Shown piece after piece: positions 22,441 to 33,354 of a DNA stretch of 64,000 nucleotides. A program made the translations under genes and the position numbers. This DNA is from Theocolax elegans. Its lineage: Eukaryota; Arthropoda; Insecta; Hymenoptera; Cerocephalidae. The notes under the pieces are model-generated. The model was not told the origin of the DNA. It searched no databases and saw only the letters and a list, made by a program, of their open reading frames with translations. The stretch covers positions 66,555,342 through 66,619,341 of the forward strand of contig CM047426.1 of NCBI GenBank assembly GCA_026168455.1. Direction: 5' to 3'. Numbering within the stretch: the stretch's first letter is position 1; every line of letters begins with the position of its first letter.

Positions 22441-22596
22441 TAAACTATAGCTTTTTTTATGTGAAAATGGATGTTTGGACAAATAATTTAAAACTCTACC
22501 AGAGAATGTTGGTTTATGGTACCAATCAATTACAATATTATTCCTTTCTTTAATAATTTTAATTTCAAGAAAGTTTATCATATTATTTTGTTCAGA

Positions 22597-23200
22597 TTAA
22601 GTTGTAAATTGTAACTTCTGGTGGTAAGAATTAAAAACTCTAGGCATTTCCTCCAACTTATTTTTAGTAATTATTGTTAATATGTCATCCACGTATCTAT
22701 GGTATATTAATGGTTTAAAGGTTAATTTTTTAATGCAGTTTTCTTCTAAATCCACCATCACCATGTCAGCAAAAATGGGGGAGCAAGAGTTACCCATAGG
22801 TGTACCATGAATTTGTTGGTTATACTTATTGTTAAATTGAAAAAAAGTATTATTTATTAAATAATCTAATTTATATCTTTTCTCAATACTATTTCTTATT
22901 AATTGATACGGAGTATTTGTAAACAGAGATACTACATAAAAAATAACCATTATATGGTCTTCTGGTATTACCAAACTTTTTATCTATTTACACAAATCAA
23001 TACTATTTAAAATTTGGGAATTATGTACTTTCATGCTGTTTTCTAATACAAAATTAATCCTCTTCGCTAAACTATGTTGGACCTCCAATACAAGAAACAA
23101 TAGGTCTTAACGGTATATTCTTTTTATGTATTTTTGGAAGACCATATATCTTAGGTAAATGAGTATCTGTTTGGGTTAAAGTATTAAATTTAATTTAAGT
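22597..23200 (-). pseudogene. Penelope reverse transcriptase
   Basis: From the N-side: [20 protein letters not shown] and a CIGGPT segment near 23160-23060, then stops. Then FYVVSLFTNTPYQLI (palm A, the usual catalytic D of DV-SLFTN replaced by Y), QIHGTPMGNSCSPIFADMVM (motif B) and YHRYVDDILTI (motif C YVDD). The D-to-Y change in motif A and the in-frame stops show it is dead. Penelope RT resembles telomerase RT and works by target-primed synthesis. Confidence 0.9.
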
Positions 23201-23220
23201 ACTTTCTGATAAGAAATTTC

Positions 23221-23443
23221 ACAATAAAAATCTTAAATTCAAAAAAAACTATATTTTGTGAAAATAATTATCCTCCTAAATTTAATAATAATAATATATA
23301 TAAACGTATTCAATTTAAGCATAATGTTGATAAAAATTATACTAATAATCATAGTGTTATTAACAATAATAGTAAGAAAAAGGTAAGAAATTTAATTTTT
23401 CTACTGATCCAAAAATTGTTAATTCACTTGTAAGACTAGCCTC
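23221..23443 (+). mobile_element. Inverted fragment of a second Penelope copy
   Basis: On the plus strand, ENNYPPKF, NNNSKKK and KIVNSL segments repeat the linker and GIY-YIG lead-in that the main copy carries on the minus strand at 22.15-22.35 kb. About 15 codons are deleted between them. Two Penelope copies therefore meet head to head, truncated at about 23220. Confidence 0.7.
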
Positions 23444-23480
23444 GCTAGCCCAGATACATGTATATACTATCAGGGGGGAG

Positions 23481-25319
23481 ATTGACAGAGCGTGGCACAC
23501 CTGAAACAAAAATATATATATTAGTAATAGATAAACAATAACTTATAAATATAAATTAATATAATAGATAGGAATAAATATAATAAGAAATTAATATGCG
23601 TATAGTACTATTACCTTGTTACGTACTAGAATCCTGGGGCCCAATAGTGGTCCAACGATGACCACTCGTACACTGGGGGACTCCATGGGTAGCCCTCGCT
23701 GGTGATCCTGGGTGTTCGCTGGAGTACATGGATGGTTCCTGGGACTCCTGTAAATAAAATAATCATAAGTAAAACAATATTGATGAATGTAGGGTATGTT
23801 AGGATAAACATAATAGATATAAGGAATATAAGAAGATATATATTTTGTATGGGAAGTTTGAGGTTAGGAATAGGTAAACATTAGTTTAAGAATATGGGCT
23901 CGAGCCATTCTCGTTACCGACGTTCACCGAATGTTAGGATGGGAAATAATTATGTTTTATGTATGTATGTTTGAGGAAAATGAAAGGAAAGGAAAGAGAT
24001 GGAAGTAAATGGAAGGCAACACACGAAACAACACCACCTACCGTACAGGCGAAGTCTACCTGTGTCCATCGATGCCGTCTACACCTGTCCTCGTCCACGG
24101 GAGTCAACGTTGCGGTGATCCTGACTGGGTACAGAGTTCTTCCGGCGAAGAGGTTGAGCCCGTACAGAACCGATGAAACTCACAATCAAGGTAACTGCAC
24201 ATGGGTATATGCGCACGTAGATAAACAACACGTCACACAACCAAACCAACCAAACGAAAGAAGATATACTAATGCATTGAGGGAGGCGGAGAATTCGCCC
24301 GCTACGGATAATTTTCGCAAGAGTCGTACCGCTACTAGGAGAGAGGTTGAAGAAGAGAGGAATAGGTGGCGGTGAAGTAGTTGGTAGGAAATTCGAATCT
24401 GACGATCGGAGAACGGGATTGGAGAACGATAACGGCAAAGAAAGATATCAGTAGCGCCGTGTAACGGAAAAATGGAAAAGGATATCGAGGAAGAAGAACG
24501 ACGAGGCACTCAGCGCCGATACCTTTACGGAGACGCATCGAGATAATAGATAGAGAAAAGAATAGTCTATATAAGAGAGGATATTAGTAATTGGAGAGAA
24601 AAATAAGAGATACTGAGAATATCATGGAAAAATTGAAATAGAGAGAGAGAGAGAAAGTGGTGATTACAGATACGAGAGATAACGAGCGAAATCTGAAGAT
24701 AAACCTAGAGAAAAAGCAGTGAGTGGTCTACACGTGGACGTATTCTTTTCTTTGTTTAACGAATAATATTAAAATCGTAACGGAGTCAAGCGGGTTCCTC
24801 ACGCGGTAACTTATAATTTTGCGGGATTGTCGTGACCTTTTTAATTGAATTAAATTCAAATACATAATTAAGGGGATGTCGGAGCCATATAGACTATGTT
24901 GATAGCCGCTCGATCTCGAGGCTTCGAATGGCGCTGTAGTCAGGTGTCGATTTCTACGATAAACGTACTTAAAACATAAATTATAAATTTTGCAGCTACA
25001 TAGAGCTGTTGAAAGATACTTTCCCTCCTAGCTATAACTAAAATTAAGGTAATTGTAATATTACTCTTGGCAGCAAATGTTTATTTTTTTAAAAAAATGT
25101 GAAATACGTCTGGTATTCATTGAGTATGTATCTGCCGTAATGCTACACGCAACGTATTATTTAATTTACTAGATTACAATCGACTAGTGCCCGACTCCGA
25201 TTGTAAATAAATTGTTGTGTTTTTTGTCTTTTCAGTTAATAAATCCTAGTGTTAATTTTATAATCTCCCCGCGTATTTATTTAAGTAGTCCCGCACCCTG
25301 ATCCCCAGTGCGGCGTGAC
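23481..25319 (+). repeat. Putative long 5' LTR of Gypsy G2
   Basis: The right edge is firm: GGCGTGACA is followed by AA and a primer-binding-like TGGCGCCCAACGTGG. The left edge is inferred at TGACAGAGCG, because a polypurine-like CAGGGGGGAGA sits just before it. Inside are a TATATAAG box (about 24567) and a purine-rich tract at 24340-24720. AATAAA is near 25205 and again in TTAATAAATCC, plausible polyadenylation signals. There is no second copy to confirm the start. Confidence 0.45.
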
Positions 25320-25322
25320 AAA

Positions 25323-25337
25323 TGGCGCCCAACGTGG
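25323..25337 (+). promoter_or_regulatory. G2 primer-binding site
   Basis: TGGCGCCCAACGTGG directly follows the LTR end ACA plus two bases. TGGCGCCC-type starts pair with a tRNA 3' end (TGG complements CCA). The tRNA species is not assigned. Confidence 0.65.
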
Positions 25338-25886
25338 TTTAATGAACGGGATCGCATAGTTTTTTTTGTGTAGTGAAAATAATTTAAATTAAGTAATAAA
25401 AATTTTTTCTTTTCATTGGTTAATTCAAAATTATGGTGTAAGTAATTTTGAAATTATCGAATTTTTTTTTCCCTTTCTCTCTCCTCTAATAAAGAAAATT
25501 ATAGCTGACAGAAATAGCTGGAATAATAAAAAAAAATACTAAGTATTGGACCAGTATTGGACACCAATACTTCATCGAAAATTTTATTTCTCTGGGAAAA
25601 ATTGGAAATAGGCCGCGATAAATAATTGTATGTACGCGTATTAGTATAGAAATAATATATAGATATAGGACAGCGTGACTTTGCGTTTGTGCGAAGTAAT
25701 CCGCCATCTTTCCCACCGAAAAATTGTACAACACACACGTGGCGACCGGAAGAATATTCATTTTCTTTTTTTTCTTTTGTCTTTGTTGTTTTGGTTAACA
25801 AAGTAATTACAATTAAATAATTATAGAATTAATTATTTATAATACCAATCTACCCGTTACCAATTACTCCGGAATTACAAGTTACC

Positions 25887-27500
25887 ATGCCAAACGTATC
25901 AAGTACAACACTTGGAATAAATTCTACGTCGTACTATCCGATACAGACAATGGCAACATCCTATACAACAGGAGATCAACGGTCAAATAACCCGTTTATA
26001 AATCCAAGAGATCGATTGGGAACTTGCTCCTCGACCACATTTGTACCGATATCAAGCTGTACGGTGCAACCTTCGGCATTCAGACTAGTAACCCAACAAC
26101 CAAACGAACAGGGAAGTGGGAATATAGCAAACAGACAAAGGAATCCGGTTGATAACTCAAACCATACAAGGACGGTTCGATGGGAAAACGAACCAAGAAT
26201 ACAGGAACAAGACGGAAGACTAAATAGGGAACAAGAGAAAACACGACAGCCAACCCACAGACAAATCCCAGACCCCAGTTACATAGCAAATCAAACATAC
26301 GAACTTCCTAATTACCCTCATCCCCGCAATCCCTATATAAACCCGCAACATCACACACCATCACAAATCCCCTTTGGCAGCTACTCCCAAGCAAGTTTTG
26401 AGAATGTAACGTTTATGAGGGAAAAACACACAGTAGATATTCTTTCAAGATGGCACATTCAATTTAAAGGATCCAAGAAGAACGAACCGGACATCTTCCT
26501 AAGGAATCTGGAGGATTGCATGGAGGCACATGGTTTTAGCCTAGACGAAATAATGAAGGCAATGCCATCAATTTTAGACGATGAAGCATGGGAGTGGATT
26601 CGCTGAGAGAAAAAATATTGGAATAATTTTGAAGACTTCGCGGAAGCCCTTCGTCTGCAGTATGGTGTGGAAGACACACAATCCCACATTAGACAGACAA
26701 TTGAATTGCGCACACAAGGACCAAAGGAAGATATATCAACTTTCCTAACTAAGTTACGTGGACTCTTGGATCAAGTAAAACCCACAATGTCTATACAGGA
26801 ACAATTGGACAGAGCATATAGGAATATGCATCCAATTTATAGACAACGTATTGAGAGACGCGATTTCTGTTCATTTACTGAACTACAAAAATTAGGGAAA
26901 AAGGATGAAGCACGAAGAATATTGGATGAAGCATATAAACCCCCGCCAACATTACAAAACTACGGTCTGTCAAAGTACTCATATGTAAAACAGGAACAGA
27001 AATCTAAGAAATTGGCAGCAATACTATCTACCCCACAAAAACCCCAGGAAAAACCCACCTATGCCCAAAAACTATCCACACCCCCTCCCAGCCCCAAAAC
27101 CAAAAGGAAAACCTACTCAAGCTCAACTTCTAATTATACATCGGACGCAGACAATAAAAAGATGGAAAAAGAAACTATTCCCCAGAGAAATTACGGTCGC
27201 GGTTACAAAAACCAAAATTGGACACCTAGAACCTCGGAAGGAGAACAAGGTTACCCGAAAAAACCACAATCCCCACCATATAGAGGAAACTTCAACCCAA
27301 ACCAGGAATACTCATAAAGGGCAAGGAACACAAATCCCAGAGATAAAGTAAAAGAACCCTGTTTCAGATGTGGAAGAATGGGACATTGGGTAGCAGATTG
27401 CCCAGAACCAAGAAAATGTTTTGGCTGTGACCAAACAGGAGTAAGCAGTAAATACTGCGAAAAATGCTACAATAATCAGGGAAACTTCAATCAGAGGAAA
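25887..27500 (+). pseudogene. gag: G2 gag
   Basis: ATG 25887 opens a 239-residue frame. It has a Gln/Asn/Pro-rich N-terminus, then a capsid start (RWHIQFKGSKKNEPDIFLRNLEDCMEAHG), and stops at TGA 26604-26606 in the segment EWIR*EK. The same frame resumes with DFAEALRLQYGVEDTQ, ISTFLTKLRGLLDQVKP and RKL-type helices. A basic Pro-rich region follows. After a frame change near 27320, there is a knuckle CFRCGRMGHWVADC plus Cys-rich CFGCDQTGVSSKYCEKC. It corresponds domain by domain to G1 gag. Confidence 0.9.
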
Positions 27501-27589
27501 TAGAGGGCCATATTTCCTCAACATTTGCCCCGGAAGGGCCCCATACAGAAAAATCCCATAAACCCCAATCCCTGATACAAAAAACCCCC

Positions 27590-28513
27590 GGAGTTGATCT
27601 CAGACTATTTTTTAACTTAGAATCAAACGGTAGACTATTGGTAGCTTTATTGGATAGTGGTTCAGTTCACTCATTCATTGGAAAGGGAATGAGTGGAATA
27701 TTGGGAAGCAAATTACGACCATCAAGGTGCACAAGTGTTAAGGTTGCAGATGGGACACAGGTTCCAATACAAGGGATAGTAGAGATTAAAATTAAATTGG
27801 ACGAGGAAGAAATCACAATGCCATTTCAGGTTGCTGATGGGTTGCATTATGATTGTATTTTGGGAATGGATTTTAAAAGGAAGGCTAATATTAAGGTAGA
27901 TTTTACGAATGATACTTGGTGGACAAATAAAGGGATAATTCACCAATTCTACCCTTATGGCGAAGACCCTAGCTGCTTCCCCGCGATAGCTAGTATCGGT
28001 GGACTAGTTAGAGCAACCCCAGAACAAATTCAACAATTCAACAAACTGTTGGATGAATTAGTTCCCCCTACCCCAAAAACATTAGGAGTAACCAATATAA
28101 CGGAACACAAATTGGAGTTAATAGATAACAAACCTATTCGGCAGCGGAATAGAAGGTATTCCCCAAAAATGCTCAAAGCAGCCTACGAGGAAGTCGATAG
28201 GATGTTAAGAGAAGGAATAATAGAACCGTCGGATAGTCCTTGGTGTAGCTGTCCGGTTATAGTACCCAAGGCAAACGGGAAATACAGGTTCTGCATTGAC
28301 TATCGACAAGTCAATGCAGTAACTAAAAAGTATGCTTATCCATTGCGGTATATGGATGACATACTGGATCAGCTTAGGGAAAGTAGATACATAACCAAAC
28401 TCGATCCCTCGCAAGCCTACCACCAAGTTCACCTTGCCCCCGAAAGTCGAGAGATAACGACGTTTGCGGTTCCCGGTCGCGGTCTATTTCAGTTTAAAAG
28501 ATTAATGGATTGA
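27590..28513 (+). pseudogene. pol: G2 protease and RT first part
   Basis: Retropepsin: LRLFFNLESNG, then VALLDSGSVHSFIG (catalytic DSG), MPFQVADGL and YDCILGMDF. RT fingers: PWCSCPVIVPKANGKYRFCIDYR. Palm A: TKLDPSQAYHQVHL. Then VPGRGLFQFKRL. One frameshift at about 28505 separates this from motif C. The protease matures gag-pol; the RT copies element RNA. Confidence 0.9.
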
Positions 28514-29515
28514 CAAATGCCCCCGCCATGTTCCAGCAAATAATGAATAAATTAATAAGGCCAGAATGGGAACCTCATGTCTTTGCCTATTTAGATGACA
28601 TAATCATCACGGCCAAGACATTCGAGGAACACATACAGTGGATTAGAATAGTCCTTACAGCGCTACGAAAAGCAAACTTACAGATAAATCGGGAAAAATC
28701 GGAGTTCTGCTGCGCTGAAGTAACATATTTGGGTTACATAGTAAACGAGGATGGCTTAAAAACTAATAGTGACAAAATTAAACCATTGTTGGAATATCCA
28801 GCCCCAACTAACTTGAAGCAATTACGTCGGTTTACAGGGATGATTGGCTGGTATTCCAGATTTATTAATAGATTAGCTGAGTACAAAGTACCGCTAAATT
28901 ACTTAACTCGCAAGGACGTGAGATGGCACTGGAAAGCCGAACAACAGGAAGCTTTTGAGAAGCTAAAACTTGCCCTAACCCAAGCCCCCGTATTAGCCCG
29001 ACCGGATCTACCCCTGCCCTTTACCCTGCAAACGGACGCGAGCGATTACGCTATAGCGGGAGTGCTGACTCAGAAAATTAACGGAGAGGAGCACCCCATT
29101 TATTGCGTCACTCGGTCACTGACGAAAGCAGAAAGGAACTATACGGTAACTGAAAAAGAGTGCTTGGCAGTCCTTTGGGCAGTGGACCGTTTACGAGGTT
29201 ATCTTCAGGGTGAGGAATTCACCGTCATAACCGATCATCATAGTTTGTTATGGCTGAAGAACATTAAGGATCCTACTGGCAGACTAGCTCGATGGAATAC
29301 GGTACTACAAAACTATAAAATTAAATTTGTTCATAGAAAAGGGGCATTGCACAAAGTACCGGACGCCTTATCAAGAGCTTATGAGAATCAAGAAGCAGTA
29401 ACAGCAGTGGGACCATTGGACGTGGAAGATCCGGAATATCATAAGCGAATGGCCGCGGTTATAAGATCCCCGAAAAAATACCCAGATTTAAATGTATGCA
29501 CACCGCCCTAATCCC
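28510..29515 (+). pseudogene. pol: G2 RT palm/thumb and RNase H
   Basis: TNAPAMFQQIMN continues the palm. Motif C is FAYLDDIIITAK, and the thumb runs through LKQLRRFTGMIGWYSRFI. RNase H has FTLQTDASDYAIAGVLTQ, AERNYTVTEKECLAVLWA and TVITDHHSLLWL, with the DAS, E and D residues in place. The connection ends VHRKGALHKVPDALSRAY. This 333-residue stretch is uninterrupted and could fold. A frame change near 29495 follows. Confidence 0.92.
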
Positions 29516-29827
29516 CTAATTGACCCCCTAATCCCCGATTTGGACGCATGGAAGCTCATACTCCCCAATAAAGACCGACCCAAGGCCCTATATGAAGCAC
29601 ATTACTCCCCACAATCTGGTCATCTGGGAATGGACAAGACATACGCAAGGGTAGCAACATACTATTATTGGCCCGGTATCTATTACGACACCTGCAAATT
29701 CGTAAAAGCCTGTCAGGAGTGTCAAGCCCACAAATCATCCCAGCAACCTCCAGCAGGTATCATGGAGGGAAGAAACATTGAAGGGCCATAGACCGTGGTA
29801 GCTGCGGACATAATGGGTCCAAAACCA
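29492..29827 (+). pseudogene. pol: G2 integrase N-terminal part, cut by G3
   Basis: H2C2 zinc-binding domain: HLGMDKTYARVATYYYWPGI through CQEC. A premature TAG (29789-29791) and then TVVAADIMGPKP follow, which contains the first catalytic Asp. The sequence ends exactly where the G3 5' LTR begins (29828). The rest of G2 integrase and its 3' LTR do not reappear after G3. Confidence 0.88.
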
Positions 29828-31088
29828 TGTGACGTATACAACTACATATAATTATATTATTTCATAAATACGTAAATTTATATAAGAGGATATAGGTCAT
29901 CAAAATAGATTTCTTAGAAAGATCAATGAACTATATATAAATGTAAATATCCACAAGAATATTGTCAGCTGAAATTGACTAACATGTAAATTCTTAGAAT
30001 TATAGCGTGTCACGATTTAAAGCGCAAATTTAGAAATAATAAAAATGCAATTGCAGTTATATTAAAAATAAATATTTTATAATTAAATGAATAATTAATT
30101 GTAAATAGAATATTATTATACAATAAAATAAATACAAATATTCAATTTAAAATGTATAAAAAAGAATTTAATTTTTAATTTTACGGCAAAACAGAAATTA
30201 ATTACAAAAATTATATGTTTATGCAAAATCAGTATGCGAAGATATTTGTACATTTAAAAATAATAAAAATTATAATATATTTAATTTTGTAATTGTGTAA
30301 AAGACAAAGTGAAATTTATAAGTAGAATAAAAAACGATTGTAAGTTTAAAAAATGAATTTAAGATTATTTTTAAATGTAGAAATAATTGAGGTTATAGAA
30401 TTAATAAAAAAAATTATAAAATAAAAGTAATTACAAAAATGCATAGGATATGAAAATAAATATGCAATTATTTCTTGTAAATAATTAGAATTTTAGATAA
30501 TATTACATGTATATAGAAACAAGAAAGAAAATATGATTTAAAATAAAAAATCAAAATACGAAATTAATGTAAAATATGACGAAAAATGTTTAAAAAGGAT
30601 TTGTACTAATGAGGTAAAGATAGTATATAAAGGACGGAAATTTATATACAATAATTCATTGATTGATAAGCCTTCGTAGCATTTACATTAGATTTCATAG
30701 TTTTATTAGTACAAGTCCTTTTATTATAAGGATTTGTAATGAAATTAAATAAATAAATATTGTAAATATATATATATAAAATTTATAGTTATTCATTAAG
30801 TATTATTAAATCACACACTACCATTTCTATGGCCCAATGCGCGGTGATAGAAATGTGTATAATACATACAAAATATATATAATTAATATACTCAAATACA
30901 CACTCCAGTTATAATAGCCAATGTGTGCTAATATAATGTGTCTCAATTTACACATAAAACCCGGATTAATAAGTCTGCAACAAGATTTAGATGCAAAGAT
31001 GGTTTCGCACCTAACTTACATCTAATCTAATAACAAGCAGCAAAATCTATAGTAACGGTAAAACCCAAAGAAAGGTTGGCACGTCACA
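29828..31088 (+). repeat. G3 5' LTR
   Basis: 1261 bp, starting TGTGACG and ending CGTCACA, a perfect 7-bp terminal inversion. TATA-like TATAAAGG is at about 30626. AATAAATAAATA signals follow the ATAAGGATTTGTAATG segment near 30740-30770. A few differences from the 3' LTR, including AATAATTC versus AAAATTC near 30652. Confidence 0.92.
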
Positions 31089-31091
31089 AAA

Positions 31092-31109
31092 TGGCGCTCG
31101 GACAGGGAC
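31092..31109 (+). promoter_or_regulatory. G3 primer-binding site, tRNA-Lys type
   Basis: TGGCGCTCGGACAGGGAC lies 3 nt after the LTR. It differs at two of 18 positions from the tRNA-Lys(UUU) primer site TGGCGCCCGAACAGGGAC used by several retroviruses. Confidence 0.65.
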
Positions 31110-31308
31110 TGATAAAAATCAAATTACATATAAATATATATTGTAAAATAAAAATTTTGTAAAAATTGAGTACACATGCTTAGATAAATTTTATTTTACA
31201 CGTACAAAATTTTCTACTGTAATTTAGAAGTAGAATTACGTATTTGCATTTAATCATAGGATATAGCAATATTAATAGTAATAATTAAACAAATCTAAAA
31301 GAGTTACA

Positions 31309-31713
31309 ATGATCAATCGATATGATTCATCAATTTTTGACAATAATTTGTACGCGTTAACATATCAATTAAATGATTTAGTATTGGAAAACGCGGAAAA
31401 AATTGAAGATCAAGAATCATTATTATTAAAATATAAAGAAGGATTAGAATTTATTGCTGGAAGTTATGATAAATTAGTTAAAAAGGTACACATTTTGGAA
31501 AATCATTTAGAATCAATCAAAGATAAAAATGATCTTTTAGAAAAACAAAATAGATTTCTAAAACATGAATTAACAAGTTTTCGAGAAATAACGGAACAAA
31601 ATATTCAATTCATTCAAGGAAAACATGTACAATTAGCAACCAGAGTTGTATTAATTGAAAGTTATATAAAAAATAATTTAACTAAAAAATTCGAAAATTT
31701 AAAAATAAAATAA
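31309..31713 (+). CDS. G3 ORF0, coiled-coil protein upstream of gag
   Basis: An intact 134-codon frame from ATG 31309 lies between the primer site and gag. It is rich in Leu, Lys, Glu and Asn with heptad-like spacing over residues 25-105 (LENAEKIEDQESLLLKY, then VHILENHLESIKDKNDLLEK), so a long coiled coil is predicted. It has no Cys, no signal peptide and no known motif that I recognise. Gypsy elements do not usually carry an ORF here. It could be a detached gag N-terminus, since the gag itself also begins with coiled coil, or an accessory protein. It is in a different frame from gag and separated from it by 340 bp of AT-rich DNA. Translation of gag would then need leaky scanning, an internal start or splicing. 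Confidence 0.65.
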   Translation: MINRYDSSIFDNNLYALTYQLNDLVLENAEKIEDQESLLLKYKEGLEFIAGSYDKLVKKVHILENHLESIKDKNDLLEKQNRFLKHELTSFREITEQNIQFIQGKHVQLATRVVLIESYIKNNLTKKFENLKIK

Positions 31714-32052
31714 TATAAATAAATTAAAATTCAAATGAAAACTTAAACTAAGAAAATTTAAGATAATTAATTTTCGCGCGTTTGTCTAAGAGTTTAGCAG
31801 CGTAGGATATTGAATTTATAGAAAAATAGTGATTACGACTATGCGACCGCGCTCTCTGTCAATATACCGAGAGTCAAATGTTTCTCACTCGCACTAATAG
31901 CTTATATATAGGTGATACATATGGTAATTATTATATGGATAGTATATATATAAGTTATAAAAATATTATATAAAAATTCTATTAAATATTAATATTTTAA
32001 ACTTGTTTGTTAATATATAGATATTAAATTTATATTATATAGATTTTTCAAA

Positions 32053-33354
32053 ATGGCAAAAAGAAAATCAAGTATATATTTGTTAAATATGCAAAATTCT
32101 TTTAATAATGAAGAAACAACTGAAATCGATAAAAAACGTAATGCTTGGGAGGAGGCTGTTACAGAAGAATTAAAGTTAATAGATGAAAAACAAACAGAAA
32201 TTGAATTAAATCAAAATAAAAATATAGATGTAATTGATAATTATAGAAAAGAATGTAATGAAAATATTAATCTATTGAATCAAAAATTAATAGAACAAAA
32301 TGAAGTGTTATCTGATAATTTAAAAATGGTGAATAATGAAGTTAAAAAATTGAGAATAGAAAATAATGAATTAAAAGTATTAGTTTTAAATGATGATTTA
32401 TATTTAGAATTAAAAAATTATTTTTCAAATAAAATAAAAGAAATGGAATTGGAATATGATAAGAGAATACAAAATCTTGAAAAATCTTTTAAAGAATCAA
32501 ATGAAAAAGTAATTGAATATAATCAAACATTTAATTCTACTGAATCAATGCCTAAAATTAAAATTGATTTACCAAAGTTTTCGGGACAGCCTTATGAACG
32601 ACCAATGCGTTTTTTAATCGATTTAGAAAAATATGTTAATAACTATAATTTAAATTTTAATGAAATATGTGCTAGCATATCACAATCATTAACTGATTCA
32701 GCAAAAGAATGGTGGTATATACAAGAATCAGAAATAGAAACATTTAATCAATTTATTAAAGTATTTAAAGATAGATATTGGAATCAAACTTTACAAAGAT
32801 CGGCAAAAAGAAAGGTAGAATTTGGTCAATATAATGAATATAATAAATGGTCAAGAGTAGAATATGCTACTTATATATTTGGTTTAATAAAAGAATTAGA
32901 TATGGATTTTTCTGAAACAGAAATAGTAAATAAAATTAGTGAACATTTTGAAAAATCAATACGATATGAAATTTTGGGACAACAAGTAAAAAATAAAAGT
33001 CATTTATTTAAAATACTAGCGGATTTTGACGCAGATAAAATTCGTGAAAAGAAAAATGATAATTCTCAAAAGAAAATTGAACAACCAAGTAGATATAATG
33101 AAAATGATAAATATAAAGAAAAATATAAACAAAAAGAAAATTTTGAAAGATATAATAAACAAAATAGATCTTGGGAAAATAAAAGAAACTCAACCGAGAT
33201 AAATGCTATTGAAACGGTTAAACCAATAAAAAAAATAATTAAACCAATATATGAGAAAAAATATGAAAATGATTATAATAATATAGATATACTAGACGTA
33301 AGTTTAAAAAATGATTCAAGCATACAAATCCATAAAACCGATTCGGGAAACTAA
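32053..33354 (+). CDS. gag: G3 Gag
   Basis: An intact 433-codon frame. Residues 20-165 form a long predicted coiled coil (KRNAWEEAVTEELKLIDEK, KMVNNEVKKLRIENNELK). The capsid domain starts near residue 166 with MPKIKIDLPKFSGQPYERPM and continues with SLTDSAKEWWYIQE, FNQFIKVFKDRYW and VEYATYIFGLIKELD. This is the retrotransposon gag pattern F-G----P--FL--L ... A-eWW. The C-terminus is Lys/Asn-rich and has no CCHC zinc knuckle, so RNA binding probably relies on the basic tail. The stop codon TAA at 33352-33354 directly follows the slippery heptamer. Gag would form the particle that packages element RNA. Confidence 0.85.
   Translation: MAKRKSSIYLLNMQNSFNNEETTEIDKKRNAWEEAVTEELKLIDEKQTEIELNQNKNIDVIDNYRKECNENINLLNQKLIEQNEVLSDNLKMVNNEVKKLRIENNELKVLVLNDDLYLELKNYFSNKIKEMELEYDKRIQNLEKSFKESNEKVIEYNQTFNSTESMPKIKIDLPKFSGQPYERPMRFLIDLEKYVNNYNLNFNEICASISQSLTDSAKEWWYIQESEIETFNQFIKVFKDRYWNQTLQRSAKRKVEFGQYNEYNKWSRVEYATYIFGLIKELDMDFSETEIVNKISEHFEKSIRYEILGQQVKNKSHLFKILADFDADKIREKKNDNSQKKIEQPSRYNENDKYKEKYKQKENFERYNKQNRSWENKRNSTEINAIETVKPIKKIIKPIYEKKYENDYNNIDILDVSLKNDSSIQIHKTDSGN
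33345..33351 (+). promoter_or_regulatory. -1 ribosomal frameshift site GGGAAAC
   Basis: In the gag frame the bases read G GGA AAC then TAA. This is an exact X XXY YYZ heptamer, the same one used by some lentiviruses. The pol frame is -1 relative to gag and is open from 33351 (CTA AAA AGA). The heptamer abuts the gag stop, so a slip yields Gag-Pol. A downstream pseudoknot was not identified by eye. Confidence 0.75.

Larger units (their letters stand above)
21130..23220 (-). mobile_element. Penelope-like retroelement
   Basis: The minus strand carries RT followed by a GIY-YIG endonuclease, the diagnostic order for Penelope-like elements. A terminal segment with hammerhead-like core is at 21164-21194. 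Coding parts are separated by frame changes and stops, so the copy is inactive. Its 5' part (beyond about 23220) is replaced by an oppositely oriented fragment of the same family. Confidence 0.9.

Noticed and set aside
23959..24540. Overlapping frames of 100-138 codons within the putative G2 LTR
   Set aside because: No domain, overlapping on both strands, and purine-rich LTR DNA explains the lack of stops.
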